A stretch of 37,519 bases of DNA from Calditrichota bacterium (GTDB taxonomy: Bacteria > Zhuqueibacterota > Zhuqueibacteria > JANLFK01 > Oleimicrobiaceae), in the NCBI GenBank assembly GCA_014359355.1, contig JACIZP010000174.1, positions 1-37,519 on the forward strand. Direction: 5' to 3'. Positions within the stretch are counted from its first letter, which is position 1; every line of letters begins with the position of its first letter. Below, one piece after another: positions 18,801 to 26,230 of the stretch. Made by a program: the position numbers and the translations under genes. The notes beneath the pieces are model-generated. The model had not been told where the DNA came from. It made no database searches and worked only from the letters and a program-made list of their open reading frames with translations.

Positions 18801-18987
18801 CATCATCATCTCGTGTGACGCTCAGGGCAAGCTGGCCAAGGCCATTTCGCGCCTTTCCTCCTACATCCGCAACGAGACGCTGGCTAAAGAGATCGTCTTG
18901 CCGGAGGTCAGCGGCGAATACACGAAGAAATGGAACATTGGCGAGGACGTGGTTACCATCGGGGTAAGTCGCATCAGGGAACGGTAG
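15835..18987 (+). CDS. ileS: Isoleucyl-tRNA synthetase, eukaryote-like (type 2)
   Basis: Charges tRNA-Ile; a class I synthetase of 1050 residues with an editing domain. The HIGH-region reads PPTANGRPGIHH (49-60), the form typical of the eukaryote-like IleRS clade, and KMSKS is at 591-595. The editing-domain threonine-rich motif TTPWTLLSN and the tryptophan motif WDTHGLPVE are present. Cys pairs (CPRC, CWRC, CEGC, CPSC) in the insertion regions suggest zinc or structural sites. The C-terminus lacks the type 1 zinc finger and instead carries the longer domain of type 2 enzymes, which are generally less sensitive to mupirocin. ATG 15835 is used here; ATG 15841 is a close alternative. No T-box leader is seen. 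Confidence 0.96.
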   Translation: MTMYREFSGRVDYPQLERDVLKFWEEQRIFQKSVESRDPAHKFVFYEGPPTANGRPGIHHVISRTVKDFVCRWRTMQGYRVERKAGWDTHGLPVEIEVEKKLGIQRKDQIIAYGIERFNEECRKSVFAYKEDWDEMTRRIGFWVDLENPYITYTNDYIETVWWILHQFWKKGLLYQGHKILPYCPRCETPLSSHEVSQGYEEVEDPSIYVKVPIVGQENTFFLVWTTTPWTLLSNVALALHPELSYVKVWHQGAHLVLGLDRLSCLDGEYEIEEKMRGEQLAGVSYEPLFSYLSPEKRAYYTILADFVSTEEGTGIVHIAPAFGEEDYQVGEQYDLPILQPVDRSGCFTAEIQPWQGMFVKDADPLIIDNLRQRQLLYKAERIRHSYPFCWRCSSPLLYYARKSWYLRTTAFREALIRNNRSIKWFPPEVGEGRFGEWLENNIDWALSRDRFWGTPLNIWICEGCGAQESVGSVAELMERGGLREVIDLHRPYIDQVSIPCPSCGQSMRRTPEVLDCWFDSGAMPYAQFHYPFENVAVFEQNFPADFIAEGVDQTRGWFYSLLVLSTLLFDKPAYKSCVSLGLILDKEGQKMSKSRGNTVDPFDHLNKEGADALRWYLLTASAPWLPTRFDPAGVVEAQNKFLDTLVNVYNFFAMYANVDGFTLSGERLPVEKRSQLDRWLLSTLHSTVRVVNDDLEHYELSRAARRIGEFVIDDLSNWYVRRSRRRFWKAENNQDKLAAYQTLYEALITSVRLAAPFVPFITDELYRRLKEGSGVSLPESVHLDAYPRPDQPPCDFCDEQLEERMNLVRQIVLLGRALRNQAGVKVRQPLARLVVVDPHDRRRAMLDGMENLLLEELNIKRVEFVADSSALHSRRAEPVFRALGPKFGNKVNAVAQAIRSLGEEQISTLLARGVLSLAVDGMEVTVAPEDVQVVMQQAPGLVVGTEGELTVALDTTLNEDLELEGLAREFVNRVQNTRKEAQFDVVDRIIISCDAQGKLAKAISRLSSYIRNETLAKEIVLPEVSGEYTKKWNIGEDVVTIGVSRIRER

Positions 18988-19018
18988 CAAACGGTGGGGG
19001 TTCTGCACACACCACAAC

Positions 19019-19037
19019 ACCTGTGATGTGTACAGGT
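19019..19037. repeat. Perfect inverted repeat next to the dksA-like ribosome binding site
   Basis: ACCTGT at 19019-19024 and ACAGGT at 19032-19037 form a perfect 6-base inverted repeat with a 7-base spacer, ending one base before the GGAGGAG ribosome binding site at 19039-19045. It could be an RNA hairpin that affects initiation or an operator for a dimeric regulator; chance is not excluded. Confidence 0.35.
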
Positions 19038-19048
19038 CGGAGGAGACA

Positions 19049-19426
19049 ATGACCAAGAAGGAACTGGAGTATTTCAAGAAACTGATCCTGCAGAAGCGGG
19101 AGGAGCTCCTCAGGGAATTGGAGAGGCTGAAAGAGTCGGGGTTGAACTCGACGCTGAAAGAGGCTACCGGAGACCACTCCTCCTACTCCTTCCACATGGC
19201 CGACCAGGGCACCGATACCATGGAGCGGGAGAAGGCCTTCTTCCTTGCCTCACGGGAAGGGAATCTCCTCTACCACCTGGACAAGGCTCTGGAACGCATC
19301 GAGGACGGCACCTACGGAAAGTGCGTGCAGTGCGGCAAAGATATTGGTAAAGAGCGCCTCGAAGCGGTGCCCCACGTGCGCCTGTGCGTCGAGTGCAAGG
19401 CCAAGGAGGAGAAGCAGCGTCAATGA
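19049..19426 (+). CDS. TraR/DksA-family C4 zinc-finger protein
   Basis: A 125-residue protein with an N-terminal coiled coil (about 1-35), a middle segment containing ADQGTDTMEREKAFFLASR, and a C-terminal zinc finger with Cys92, Cys95, Cys113 and Cys116 (CVQC ... CVEC). In E. coli, DksA binds the secondary channel of RNA polymerase and works with ppGpp. The characteristic DxxDxA tip of DksA is not obvious here; ADQGTDTMERE is the form found in the shorter DksA/TraR-like proteins, so the effect on polymerase may differ. The ATG at 19049 is set by GGAGGAG at 19039-19045; an upstream in-frame ATG (19028) would read through the inverted repeat. The placement between ileS and lspA is common in diverse bacteria. 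Confidence 0.9.
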   Translation: MTKKELEYFKKLILQKREELLRELERLKESGLNSTLKEATGDHSSYSFHMADQGTDTMEREKAFFLASREGNLLYHLDKALERIEDGTYGKCVQCGKDIGKERLEAVPHVRLCVECKAKEEKQRQ

Positions 19427-19446
19427 CCCCAACTGAGGTACGATAG

Positions 19447-19953
19447 GTGATCGAACGGTTAAGAGTGCTCCGCTACGCCGCGCTCGTTCTGCTGGCCGAT
19501 CAATTGACCAAAGTGCTGGCGCGCTATCTGCTGCCGCGCGACCACTCAGTACAAGTGGTGGGCGACTTGGTGCGCCTGACCTACGTGGAAAACCCAGGCA
19601 TTGCCTTCGGCATCAGGGTGGGCCATGGACCGGTTTTCACCGTGCTGATCGCCGTGGCGAGCATCGCCGTGCTTGTCTACCTACTGCGCGCTCACGCGGT
19701 GAGCAACACCGAACGGGTCGCCTTGGCCATCACCTTTGGCGGGGCACTTGGCAACCTCACCGACAGAGTTCTCTTCGGCCGGGTTGTGGACTTTGTCGAT
19801 GTGGATTTTCCGGATTTTCTGATGACCCGCTGGCCGGTCTTCAACCTCGCAGACGCCGCCGTCACCATTGGGGTCGTTATCCTCATCCTGATGATCTTGC
19901 TTGCCTCCGAGCATGGTGGCCACCGGCAGGCGAGCGAGCCACCCTCAACCTGA
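19447..19953 (+). CDS. lspA: Lipoprotein signal peptidase (signal peptidase II)
   Basis: Cleaves the signal peptide of prolipoproteins before the lipidated Cys in the inner membrane. The 168 residues have four transmembrane segments and the catalytic aspartates Asp115 (in GRVVDFVD) and Asp136 (in FNLADAAVTIG). ADQLTK (17-22) and ENPGIAFG (48-55) are also conserved. The start is GTG at 19447, shortly after the dksA-like stop. At least three lipoproteins encoded in this window are likely substrates. rluD follows 19 bases later, a very common lspA-rluD pairing. Confidence 0.96.
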   Translation: MIERLRVLRYAALVLLADQLTKVLARYLLPRDHSVQVVGDLVRLTYVENPGIAFGIRVGHGPVFTVLIAVASIAVLVYLLRAHAVSNTERVALAITFGGALGNLTDRVLFGRVVDFVDVDFPDFLMTRWPVFNLADAAVTIGVVILILMILLASEHGGHRQASEPPST

Positions 19954-19972
19954 GCTTGTCCGCAAGTGGCAC

Positions 19973-20947
19973 ATGCCGCGCGAACATCACACTCTCGTGG
20001 TCCCGCAGGCGGATGAGCGCCGACGCTTAGACAACTTTCTTCGCCAGCATCTGCCCCACCTGACGCGCTCGCGCATTCAACGTCTGATCGATGACGGGCA
20101 GGTGCTTCTCAACGGCGCGCCCACCAAGCCTGGCCACCGCGTCCGGCCGGGTCAGGTGGTGGAGGTGACCGTCCCCGAACCCAAGAAGTTAGAGATCCTC
20201 CCCGAGCAAATCCCTTTAGACATCCTTTACGAGGACGAACATCTCCTGGTGCTGAACAAGCCGGCAGGCATGGTGGTCCACCCCGCCTTCGCCAACTATA
20301 CGGGAACTTTGGTCAACGCCCTGTTGGCGCACTGCCAACAGCTTTCCGGGATTGGTGGCGTGCAGCGGCCAGGCATCGTCCACCGCCTGGACAGGGAGAC
20401 ATCGGGGGTCATGGTGGTAGCCAAGAGCGACGCGGCGCATGTGGCGCTGTCGCAGCAGTTTGCCGCACGCCAGGTGCGACGAGAGTACCGGGCAGTTGTC
20501 TGGGGACATTTCCGCTCGCCGACCGGCCGCGTGGAGACATTGCTAAGGCGCAGCCCCAAGAACCGCCTACGGATGACCGTCTCCAAACTCGGCAAGCTTG
20601 CCGTCACCAACTATGAGGTGCTGGAGGAATATCGCCTCCTCAGTCTGCTGCGCCTCAACCTGGGGACCGGCAGAACGCACCAGATTCGCGTGCACATGGC
20701 CTATATCGGCCATCCAGTCTTCGGCGATGCTACCTATGGCGGCAGAAGTAAGCGCTTGAGCGGCTTGAACCGCGAAAACCTCGCTTTCGCAGTGAAGCTC
20801 CTGAAGCAGTTCAACCGGCCCGCCCTCCACGCTCTCAGCCTTGGCTTCGTGCATCCGGTCCTGCGCCAGGAGATGTACTTTGAGGTCCCGCCCCCCGATG
20901 ACTTTCAGCGCCTGCTTGCCGCGCTGAAAGAAGTCCCGACCAAATAG
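19973..20947 (+). CDS. rluD: Large-subunit rRNA pseudouridine synthase, RluD family
   Basis: Converts uridines to pseudouridine in 23S rRNA (in E. coli, positions 1911, 1915 and 1917 of helix 69). An S4 RNA-binding domain covers about residues 18-66 (RLDNFLRQHLPHLTRSRIQ), followed by the catalytic domain with HRLDRETSG at 137-145 and catalytic Asp140, and the later GRTHQIRVHMA motif. Length 324 is normal. ATG 19973 is the only start compatible with the family N-terminus; longer in-frame forms would overlap lspA. The ribosome binding site is weak (AAGTGG), suggesting coupling to lspA translation. It converges with the minus-strand selenoprotein gene 17 bases away. Confidence 0.95.
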   Translation: MPREHHTLVVPQADERRRLDNFLRQHLPHLTRSRIQRLIDDGQVLLNGAPTKPGHRVRPGQVVEVTVPEPKKLEILPEQIPLDILYEDEHLLVLNKPAGMVVHPAFANYTGTLVNALLAHCQQLSGIGGVQRPGIVHRLDRETSGVMVVAKSDAAHVALSQQFAARQVRREYRAVVWGHFRSPTGRVETLLRRSPKNRLRMTVSKLGKLAVTNYEVLEEYRLLSLLRLNLGTGRTHQIRVHMAYIGHPVFGDATYGGRSKRLSGLNRENLAFAVKLLKQFNRPALHALSLGFVHPVLRQEMYFEVPPPDDFQRLLAALKEVPTK

Positions 20948-20964
20948 CCTTCGGAAAAAGCCCC

Positions 20965-21192
20965 CTACTGCATCGCGGTCCGAAGCAGGCGCACCACCTC
21001 GCCTTGCTCAGGAAAGCGACCGAGTTGCCTTTTTGAGAAAACCAGCTGGCCGTCCACTTCCACCTCGAACACGCCTCCGGTGGACTGGACGAGCTCTGCC
21101 TCTATGCCAAAATGCTGTGCTATTTCCTCCGCCAAACTGACGGCGCGCGCCCTGAAGCCTCACGTGGTGCAGTAGGTGATGCGAACGGTCAC
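20965..21192 (-). CDS. SelW-like selenoprotein of the SelT/SelW/SelH (Rdx) family, UGA-encoded selenocysteine
   Basis: Read on the minus strand from GTG at 21192, the frame gives 75 residues if the TGA at 21160-21162 is read as selenocysteine. It starts MTVRITYCTTUGF, so Cys8 and Sec11 form the CxxU redox motif exactly where the Rdx family has CxxU or CxxC in a thioredoxin-like fold. The rest also matches: an alpha-helical ARAVSLAEEI, then STGGVFEVEVDG and LVFSKRQLGRFPE, and a C-terminal helix EVVRLLR. The reading frame is open on both sides of the TGA and ends at TAG (20965-20967). GGAG sits 7 bases before the GTG. The start overlaps the preceding gene's stop as GTGA. Family members are small thiol-redox proteins, possibly tied to glutathione or oxidative stress; the precise role is unknown. 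Standard gene calling would miss it. Confidence 0.88.
21126..21157 (-). promoter_or_regulatory. Candidate bacterial SECIS hairpin downstream of the UGA
   Basis: On the mRNA, counting from U of the UGA (21162), CUUC (6-9) can pair with GAGG (34-37) and CGCC (18-21) with GGCG (30-33), leaving an 8-nt loop GUCAGUUU. The loop begins 21 bases from the U, in the range reported for bacterial selenocysteine insertion hairpins. The inner stem is short, and a competing pairing within GGCGCGCGCC exists, so the fold is only plausible. Confidence 0.35.
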
Positions 21193-22319
21193 GGTTCTTC
21201 TCCGCAAGTTGTGGCGTTCTTGTCTTCTCCTGCAGGTCTCCTCTCCTGCTCCAGCAACAGATTGGCTGCCTCCTCCAGGTCATTGGCGACAAAGTCGGCA
21301 GTGACAGCGTACTCGCCGTCACGGCCGCCTGTGCCGGTGCGTACCAGAATGCTCCTGCATCCCGCGCGGCGAGCAGTCTCGATGTCGGCTGTGCGGTCGC
21401 CGATCACCACGCTGTGGCTCAGGTCCACATTGAGCTGCTCCTTGGCCAGGTGGAGAAGAGCCGTGCCTGGCTTGCGACAATCGCACTGCTCGGCCAGGCC
21501 ATGAGGACAGAAGTAGACCTTGTCAACGCGCACCCCATGGGCATGGAGCAGCTTGAGCATGGCGCTGTTGACCCGGTAAAAGTCCTCAAGCGTGAAGTAC
21601 CCGAGGCCGATTCCCCCCTGATTGGTCAGCACCACAAGCCGATAGCCCATGTCCTGGAGGCGCTTCAGACCTGCGGCTGCCCCGGGGAGCAATCGCACCT
21701 TGTCGGGCTCGTGCAGAAAGGGCACATCCTCCAAGATGGTGCCGTCGCGGTCGACGAACGCGGCTGGCGCCTGCTTCGGAGGCGGCCGGCGGATATACAC
21801 GGCGCCTTCTCGTTCCACTGGCGCAGCCTGAGGCGCATTTGCTGCAGCCGCCCGCGCAATGATTTCCGTGCTCGACAGAGGGGTGGCCACCGGGATCAGG
21901 AGCACCCGCCCCCCGTAGCGTTCCACCACCTCGCTGGAGGTCAATTCCGTTGGCCGATAATCGCCTGCCTTGATGTACAGGTCCGGCCGCAAGAGCTCGA
22001 TGTTCACCTTGTTGCGTCGTTCCGAGAAGATGAAGACCAGATCCACGCATTCCAGTGCAGCCACCACCTCCGCCCGCTGTTCGGCGGGGATAATGGGCCG
22101 CTGGGGCCCTTTGTATGCCCGCACGGACGCGTCGGAGTTCACCCCCACCACGAGCAGGTCGCAGGCCTGGCGCGCCTTTTCCAGGTAGTCCACATGGCCG
22201 GCGTGGAGGAGGTCGAAGGCCCCAGAGGTGAAGCCAACCCTCTTGCCTTCCGCGCGTGCGCGTGCGCACAGAGCGGCAACTTCCTCCCGGGGCTTGATCT
22301 TTTCACTGCGCGGACGCAT
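21189..22319 (-). CDS. Fused heptose nucleotidyltransferase (HldE C-domain-like) and GmhB-like HAD phosphatase
   Basis: A 376-residue two-domain protein. Residues about 8-160 form an RfaE2/HldE-type cytidylyltransferase fold with TSGAFDLLHAGH (HxGH at 39-42), GVNSDASVRAYKGPQRP and KAGDY, which normally transfers AMP to heptose 1-phosphate. Residues about 185-345 are a HAD phosphatase of the GmhB group: nucleophile Asp190 and Asp192 in DRDGT, LTNQGGI, zinc ligands Cys271, His273, Cys279 and Cys281, and VIGDRTADI with Asp308. GmhB removes the 7-phosphate of heptose 1,7-bisphosphate, the step just before nucleotidyl transfer, so the fusion joins successive steps of ADP-heptose synthesis for LPS core. 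No HldA-type kinase domain is present. ATG 22319, 17 bases after the mannosidase stop, is chosen because longer in-frame starts overlap that gene. The stop overlaps the selenoprotein start. Confidence 0.88.
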   Translation of the reverse strand: MRPRSEKIKPREEVAALCARARAEGKRVGFTSGAFDLLHAGHVDYLEKARQACDLLVVGVNSDASVRAYKGPQRPIIPAEQRAEVVAALECVDLVFIFSERRNKVNIELLRPDLYIKAGDYRPTELTSSEVVERYGGRVLLIPVATPLSSTEIIARAAAANAPQAAPVEREGAVYIRRPPPKQAPAAFVDRDGTILEDVPFLHEPDKVRLLPGAAAGLKRLQDMGYRLVVLTNQGGIGLGYFTLEDFYRVNSAMLKLLHAHGVRVDKVYFCPHGLAEQCDCRKPGTALLHLAKEQLNVDLSHSVVIGDRTADIETARRAGCRSILVRTGTGGRDGEYAVTADFVANDLEEAANLLLEQERRPAGEDKNATTCGEEP

Positions 22320-22335
22320 GGGGCTCTCGGGCGCG

Positions 22336-25300
22336 CTACTTCCTGCTCCCCACCTGACTTGCAAATCGCACCAAGAGGGTCTTGATCTCGAAGGGAGCAA
22401 GCTTGGTGCTTACCGTGCGATCCGCAGCAGGCACCGCGGCGCCGATTTCCTCCAGAAGGTTCGTCTCAAATGCCTCGGCTACCCTCTCTTGGAATCGGAC
22501 CTGCACCGGAGTTTCCCTGCCGAAGACCTCAAAGAGGCGGACAACGGTCCCCTGACCCCTCTCCGCTCGCTTGACTGCGGAAAGGATCACACCCCCACCG
22601 GCGTCGAGGTGTGCGAAAGAACCCTCTTTGCCAAGCCGGCCTGCGTGAGGCTGTGTGAGCACGACATGCAGAGGGTAGTTCAGCTCGTAGGCGCGTCGGT
22701 GTGTCTCCGCCTCCTGCCAACTCCCAGCATGAGGGAGAAGGCTATAGCTGAATTCGTGCTCACCCATGTCCGCGTTGGGGTCGGGGTTCTTCGGAGAGCG
22801 GAGCAAAGTGATGCGCATGACGTTCCCGCGGATGTCGTGACCATACTTGCAGTCGTTGAGTAGACTCACCCCATAGAGCCCCGATTCGTCCGTCAGGTCG
22901 ACCCACTTTTGCGCGGGGACCTCGAACATCGCCTTTTCAGCAGACGTGACCGGCACGGTGGTGCGCTGGATCCAGCCGTAAGGGATCTCATACGTGGCAA
23001 CACGGCCCTGAACAGCCACCGGGAAAGCGGCCTTGGCGAGCACGTGCGCCTCATGCCAATCCGCCCGCGTAGTAATATCGATGCGCGGCAGGCGGCGGTA
23101 GAGGCTGATGTCTTGCACAAAGCGCGAGCCTCTGAACGGACGAACCACGCGCAGCGTGGCCCGCAGCGGGCCCTGGGAAATGACCTCAAGCTCCACAGGC
23201 CGGTCCGCGCGCCACTCCTTGCCCGTGTAGCCGATGTTCCATGCATCGTACTCCGAGGGCAGATCTTCGAAGAACTGGAGCTGGTTGCCAGGCCCGGCCA
23301 GCACCTCGCGGCCGCTTGTTCGGTCAACTACTGAGGCGATGTTGCCGGTCTCTGCATCGAGCTTCACTTCCCAGGCTCGATTCTGCAGAACCCAGGGGAG
23401 CGTCTGAGGGGCATCTGCCCAGGCGCGTCGGACTGCCGGCCGCAGCCAGAAGACCTTGTAGCCCAGAGCCGGCACGCCGCTGACTTCGAACAGCAGCCCA
23501 TCCATGTGGGGTTGTGTGGCATGGAGCACGCCCTTAGCATCCACCACTTCCCAGCTTTGCTCCAAGAGCTGTCCGGGTAGTCTCACCCAGGCCACGTCAT
23601 TTCTCTCCCATGACAGCGGGTTGAAAACCACCAGGGGGATGCCCTTTCCGCGCGTGTCGATTTCGGCGCCGAGGGCCTGCAGCGCCCTCTCCAGCGCCGC
23701 ACCGGCAAGGGCCTGGCAGGAGTCGTAGAGCGCGTGCGCATCTTTGTAAACCTCAGGAATGCTTGACCCTGGCAGGATGTCGTGGAACTGATTGAACAGC
23801 GTGCCCTGCCACGCTTGGCGCAGCTCCTGCTCCGGGTAGGGAATCGGGGCAAAGGAGGCGAACTTTTCTGCCGTCTCCAAGAGCACCTCCATCTGCCGAT
23901 TTCTCTTTTTGATGGCGCCCTGGGTGGTGTAGGTGCCACGGTGCGTCTGGAGGTAGAGTTCGCTGCGCACGATGGGCAGGTCCGGCTTGGTCTCCGCCGC
24001 GCCGAAGAACGCTTCCGCAGAGGACTTGATCACCGTGGGATAGAGGCGCGTGTCGGCCATGTGGTCGAAGCGGGCGAGCATCTCTTTGGTGGGGCCGCCG
24101 CCGTGGTCGCCGACGCCATAGAGAACGAGCGCGTGGTTCACGCCCGTAGCCTGACGAAAGTCGAGGAGGGTGCGCAGGGTCCGCACCTCCTCCAACTCCT
24201 CGACGTAGCTGAGCGGCACCACTGTCAGGATGCGCGAGCCATCCGGTGACTCCCACCAGAAGAGTTGATGCTCAGGCGGAGTCGTGTCGTTCCACCACAG
24301 CTTGCTGGTGACGAAGTAGTCGATGCCGCTCTTCTTGTAGATTTGCGGCAAGGTCCACGCATAGCCGAAAGTGTCGGGTGTCCAGCCGACCCGCGGATCC
24401 ACTCCCAACTTCTCTCGCAGATACTGTTTGCCAAGGAGGATCTGCCGCACGAGCGCCTCACCTGCAGGGAGGTTGCAGTCGGGTTCCACCCACATTCCGC
24501 CGACCACCAGCCATTGCCCCCGCCGCACCATCTCTTTGATGCCGGCGAGTATTTGCGGGTGAAACCGTTCCATCCACTGGTACGCCTGGGCCTGGCTCTG
24601 CGCATAGGTGAAGGTCGAGTCGGTCCTCATGAACTCCAGGGCCTGGCGGAAGGTCTGTTCGCAGACCTGCACCGTCTCCTGCCACCGCCACAGCCAGGCC
24701 ATGTCGATGTGCGCGTTGCCGACGACGTGGATGGTGTCTTGCTTCATCGCCTGCCGCAGCGGCTCCGATTTCTCCATAAAGTCCTGCACCGCTGCCCGCC
24801 AACCGCCGGCATCGGCAGCTTGGAATGCGTCCACCAGACGCCTCCACAACTCGGCCTGGCCAAAGTCGGTCCCCGGAGCGTACAGCTCGCCGAAACGCAG
24901 GTCGTCGAGCAAAGCAGCGTAGTCCAGGGCAGTGAAATCGATGAAAACGCGCGGGGCTTGCTTGGCCTGGGCCAGGTCGATGGCAAGGCGCACCTCCTTG
25001 GCCGAGTCAAGTCTGGGAAGGGCGAATCGGGCCTCTGGCGGTCGCACCTGCGCCTGCCACAGCCCTTGCCGACGCGGGAAAGAAACCAGAGCCTGGTCAT
25101 CGCAGCGAGCCGTCACCGCCTCCTGCGGGGCTGCCACCCTCAGGCAGAGGTCGTGGACAGCCAGCTCCTTCGGCAACCGCAGCCGTGCCTTGCCGTGCGT
25201 GCCGGACGGGGCTTGCGCGAACGAAAACAGCTCGGTGACTTCCACCCCTGCGAGCACAGGGGAAAGTGCATCTTGGCCAGTGAGCGAGAGCTCGCTCCTG

Positions 25301-26190
25301 GCCTTGCCCGTGCCCCAATCGAGCTTGGCCGTGAGGGCATGTCCCGCACTAGCAGCGCGCAGCACTTCCCGCAGCGGGACCGCCCATGAAATGGTGAACG
25401 GATCTCCGCGTAGCCCTTCGGTTCGCCGCGTCGGATACAGCTTGTCTGGGACCTGCAGCTCGCAGCGCAAGGCCGCCACTGGCGTCGTCCCATGGGGGCG
25501 AACTTGCGCCCGCACCGTGGTGATCAGCGAACCCGTCGTGGTCAATTGCGCATGGGGCGCCAGGGACAAGCGGGCCAAGTCGTACCGACTCGGCACGACG
25601 GCAGGCCGGTAGTCGGCAGGCAGTTCCGCCGCGTAACGTAGACCCTCAATTGCCTCGCCGTGCGGGCCGGTCACGCGCAGAGACAGGGCAAAGCCGCCGA
25701 GGTTGTTAAACACCTTGAACAGCACCTTATTCCACCCAGTGCCCAGCAGTTCGCGCACGGTGTCCTGGTCTGCGCGCCAGCCGCGAAGCACCAGATGCTC
25801 ATGCACAACGTTGCCGTTGACCCTCACCGTGACCCCGTCGTCGCTGCCCACCAAGAGAGTGGCCTCGACCGGGCGAGGCACAAAGACGTAGACGTGGGCG
25901 TAGACCACCGAGCGCTCCGGCGGGGTTACCCCCAGGCGGATGAAGTTCAAGCGGCCCAATGCGTCCGTCTGAGCGAGGAACCAACTCTTCTCGCCTGCAA
26001 CCTGGCCGAGTCGCGGCACGACATCCACCTCGCCTCCGAGATGGTCAGTGCCCAGCGGCTCGTGCTCCGGATCCACGCCAAAGGCCCCGACTACCAACCA
26101 CTCGCGGACAAAAGTATCTTGCGCGGGAGCGGCTGCAGCAGTCACCGAAACGGCAATCGCCAGACCAAGGGTAAGCAAGCGCTTTTGCAT
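22336..26190 (-). CDS. Secreted alpha-mannosidase, glycoside hydrolase family 38
   Basis: A 1284-residue exported enzyme. After a signal peptide (1-24, ending AAAAPAQ) there is an N-terminal region of about 450 residues with PA14-like or galactose-binding-like strands (VGSDDGVTVRVNG, GWNKVLFKVFNN). The GH38 catalytic domain follows: zinc ligands His494 and Asp496 in GNAHIDMAWLW, nucleophile Asp606 in WTPDTFGY, and His696 in GDHGGGPT. GGMWVEPDCNLPAGE is also typical of class II bacterial members. The C-terminal half is the family's beta-sandwich region. It should remove alpha-mannose residues from glycans in the periplasm or outside. GGAGG sits 8 bases before the ATG. The heptose fusion and selenoprotein genes follow in the same direction. 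Confidence 0.94.
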   Translation of the reverse strand: MQKRLLTLGLAIAVSVTAAAAPAQDTFVREWLVVGAFGVDPEHEPLGTDHLGGEVDVVPRLGQVAGEKSWFLAQTDALGRLNFIRLGVTPPERSVVYAHVYVFVPRPVEATLLVGSDDGVTVRVNGNVVHEHLVLRGWRADQDTVRELLGTGWNKVLFKVFNNLGGFALSLRVTGPHGEAIEGLRYAAELPADYRPAVVPSRYDLARLSLAPHAQLTTTGSLITTVRAQVRPHGTTPVAALRCELQVPDKLYPTRRTEGLRGDPFTISWAVPLREVLRAASAGHALTAKLDWGTGKARSELSLTGQDALSPVLAGVEVTELFSFAQAPSGTHGKARLRLPKELAVHDLCLRVAAPQEAVTARCDDQALVSFPRRQGLWQAQVRPPEARFALPRLDSAKEVRLAIDLAQAKQAPRVFIDFTALDYAALLDDLRFGELYAPGTDFGQAELWRRLVDAFQAADAGGWRAAVQDFMEKSEPLRQAMKQDTIHVVGNAHIDMAWLWRWQETVQVCEQTFRQALEFMRTDSTFTYAQSQAQAYQWMERFHPQILAGIKEMVRRGQWLVVGGMWVEPDCNLPAGEALVRQILLGKQYLREKLGVDPRVGWTPDTFGYAWTLPQIYKKSGIDYFVTSKLWWNDTTPPEHQLFWWESPDGSRILTVVPLSYVEELEEVRTLRTLLDFRQATGVNHALVLYGVGDHGGGPTKEMLARFDHMADTRLYPTVIKSSAEAFFGAAETKPDLPIVRSELYLQTHRGTYTTQGAIKKRNRQMEVLLETAEKFASFAPIPYPEQELRQAWQGTLFNQFHDILPGSSIPEVYKDAHALYDSCQALAGAALERALQALGAEIDTRGKGIPLVVFNPLSWERNDVAWVRLPGQLLEQSWEVVDAKGVLHATQPHMDGLLFEVSGVPALGYKVFWLRPAVRRAWADAPQTLPWVLQNRAWEVKLDAETGNIASVVDRTSGREVLAGPGNQLQFFEDLPSEYDAWNIGYTGKEWRADRPVELEVISQGPLRATLRVVRPFRGSRFVQDISLYRRLPRIDITTRADWHEAHVLAKAAFPVAVQGRVATYEIPYGWIQRTTVPVTSAEKAMFEVPAQKWVDLTDESGLYGVSLLNDCKYGHDIRGNVMRITLLRSPKNPDPNADMGEHEFSYSLLPHAGSWQEAETHRRAYELNYPLHVVLTQPHAGRLGKEGSFAHLDAGGGVILSAVKRAERGQGTVVRLFEVFGRETPVQVRFQERVAEAFETNLLEEIGAAVPAADRTVSTKLAPFEIKTLLVRFASQVGSRK

Positions 26191-26230
26191 TGCGGCACCC
26201 TCCGCACATTATCGTCAATGGCCAAGAACG

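Noticed and set aside
21008-21322. 104-codon minus-strand open frame across the selenoprotein region
   Set aside because: It is in another frame from the SelW-like protein and has no family similarity; the TGA-containing frame explains the conservation pattern far better.
24265-25389. 374-codon plus-strand open frame opposite the mannosidase gene
   Set aside because: It lies antisense to the well-supported GH38 gene and has no promoter, ribosome site or domain.
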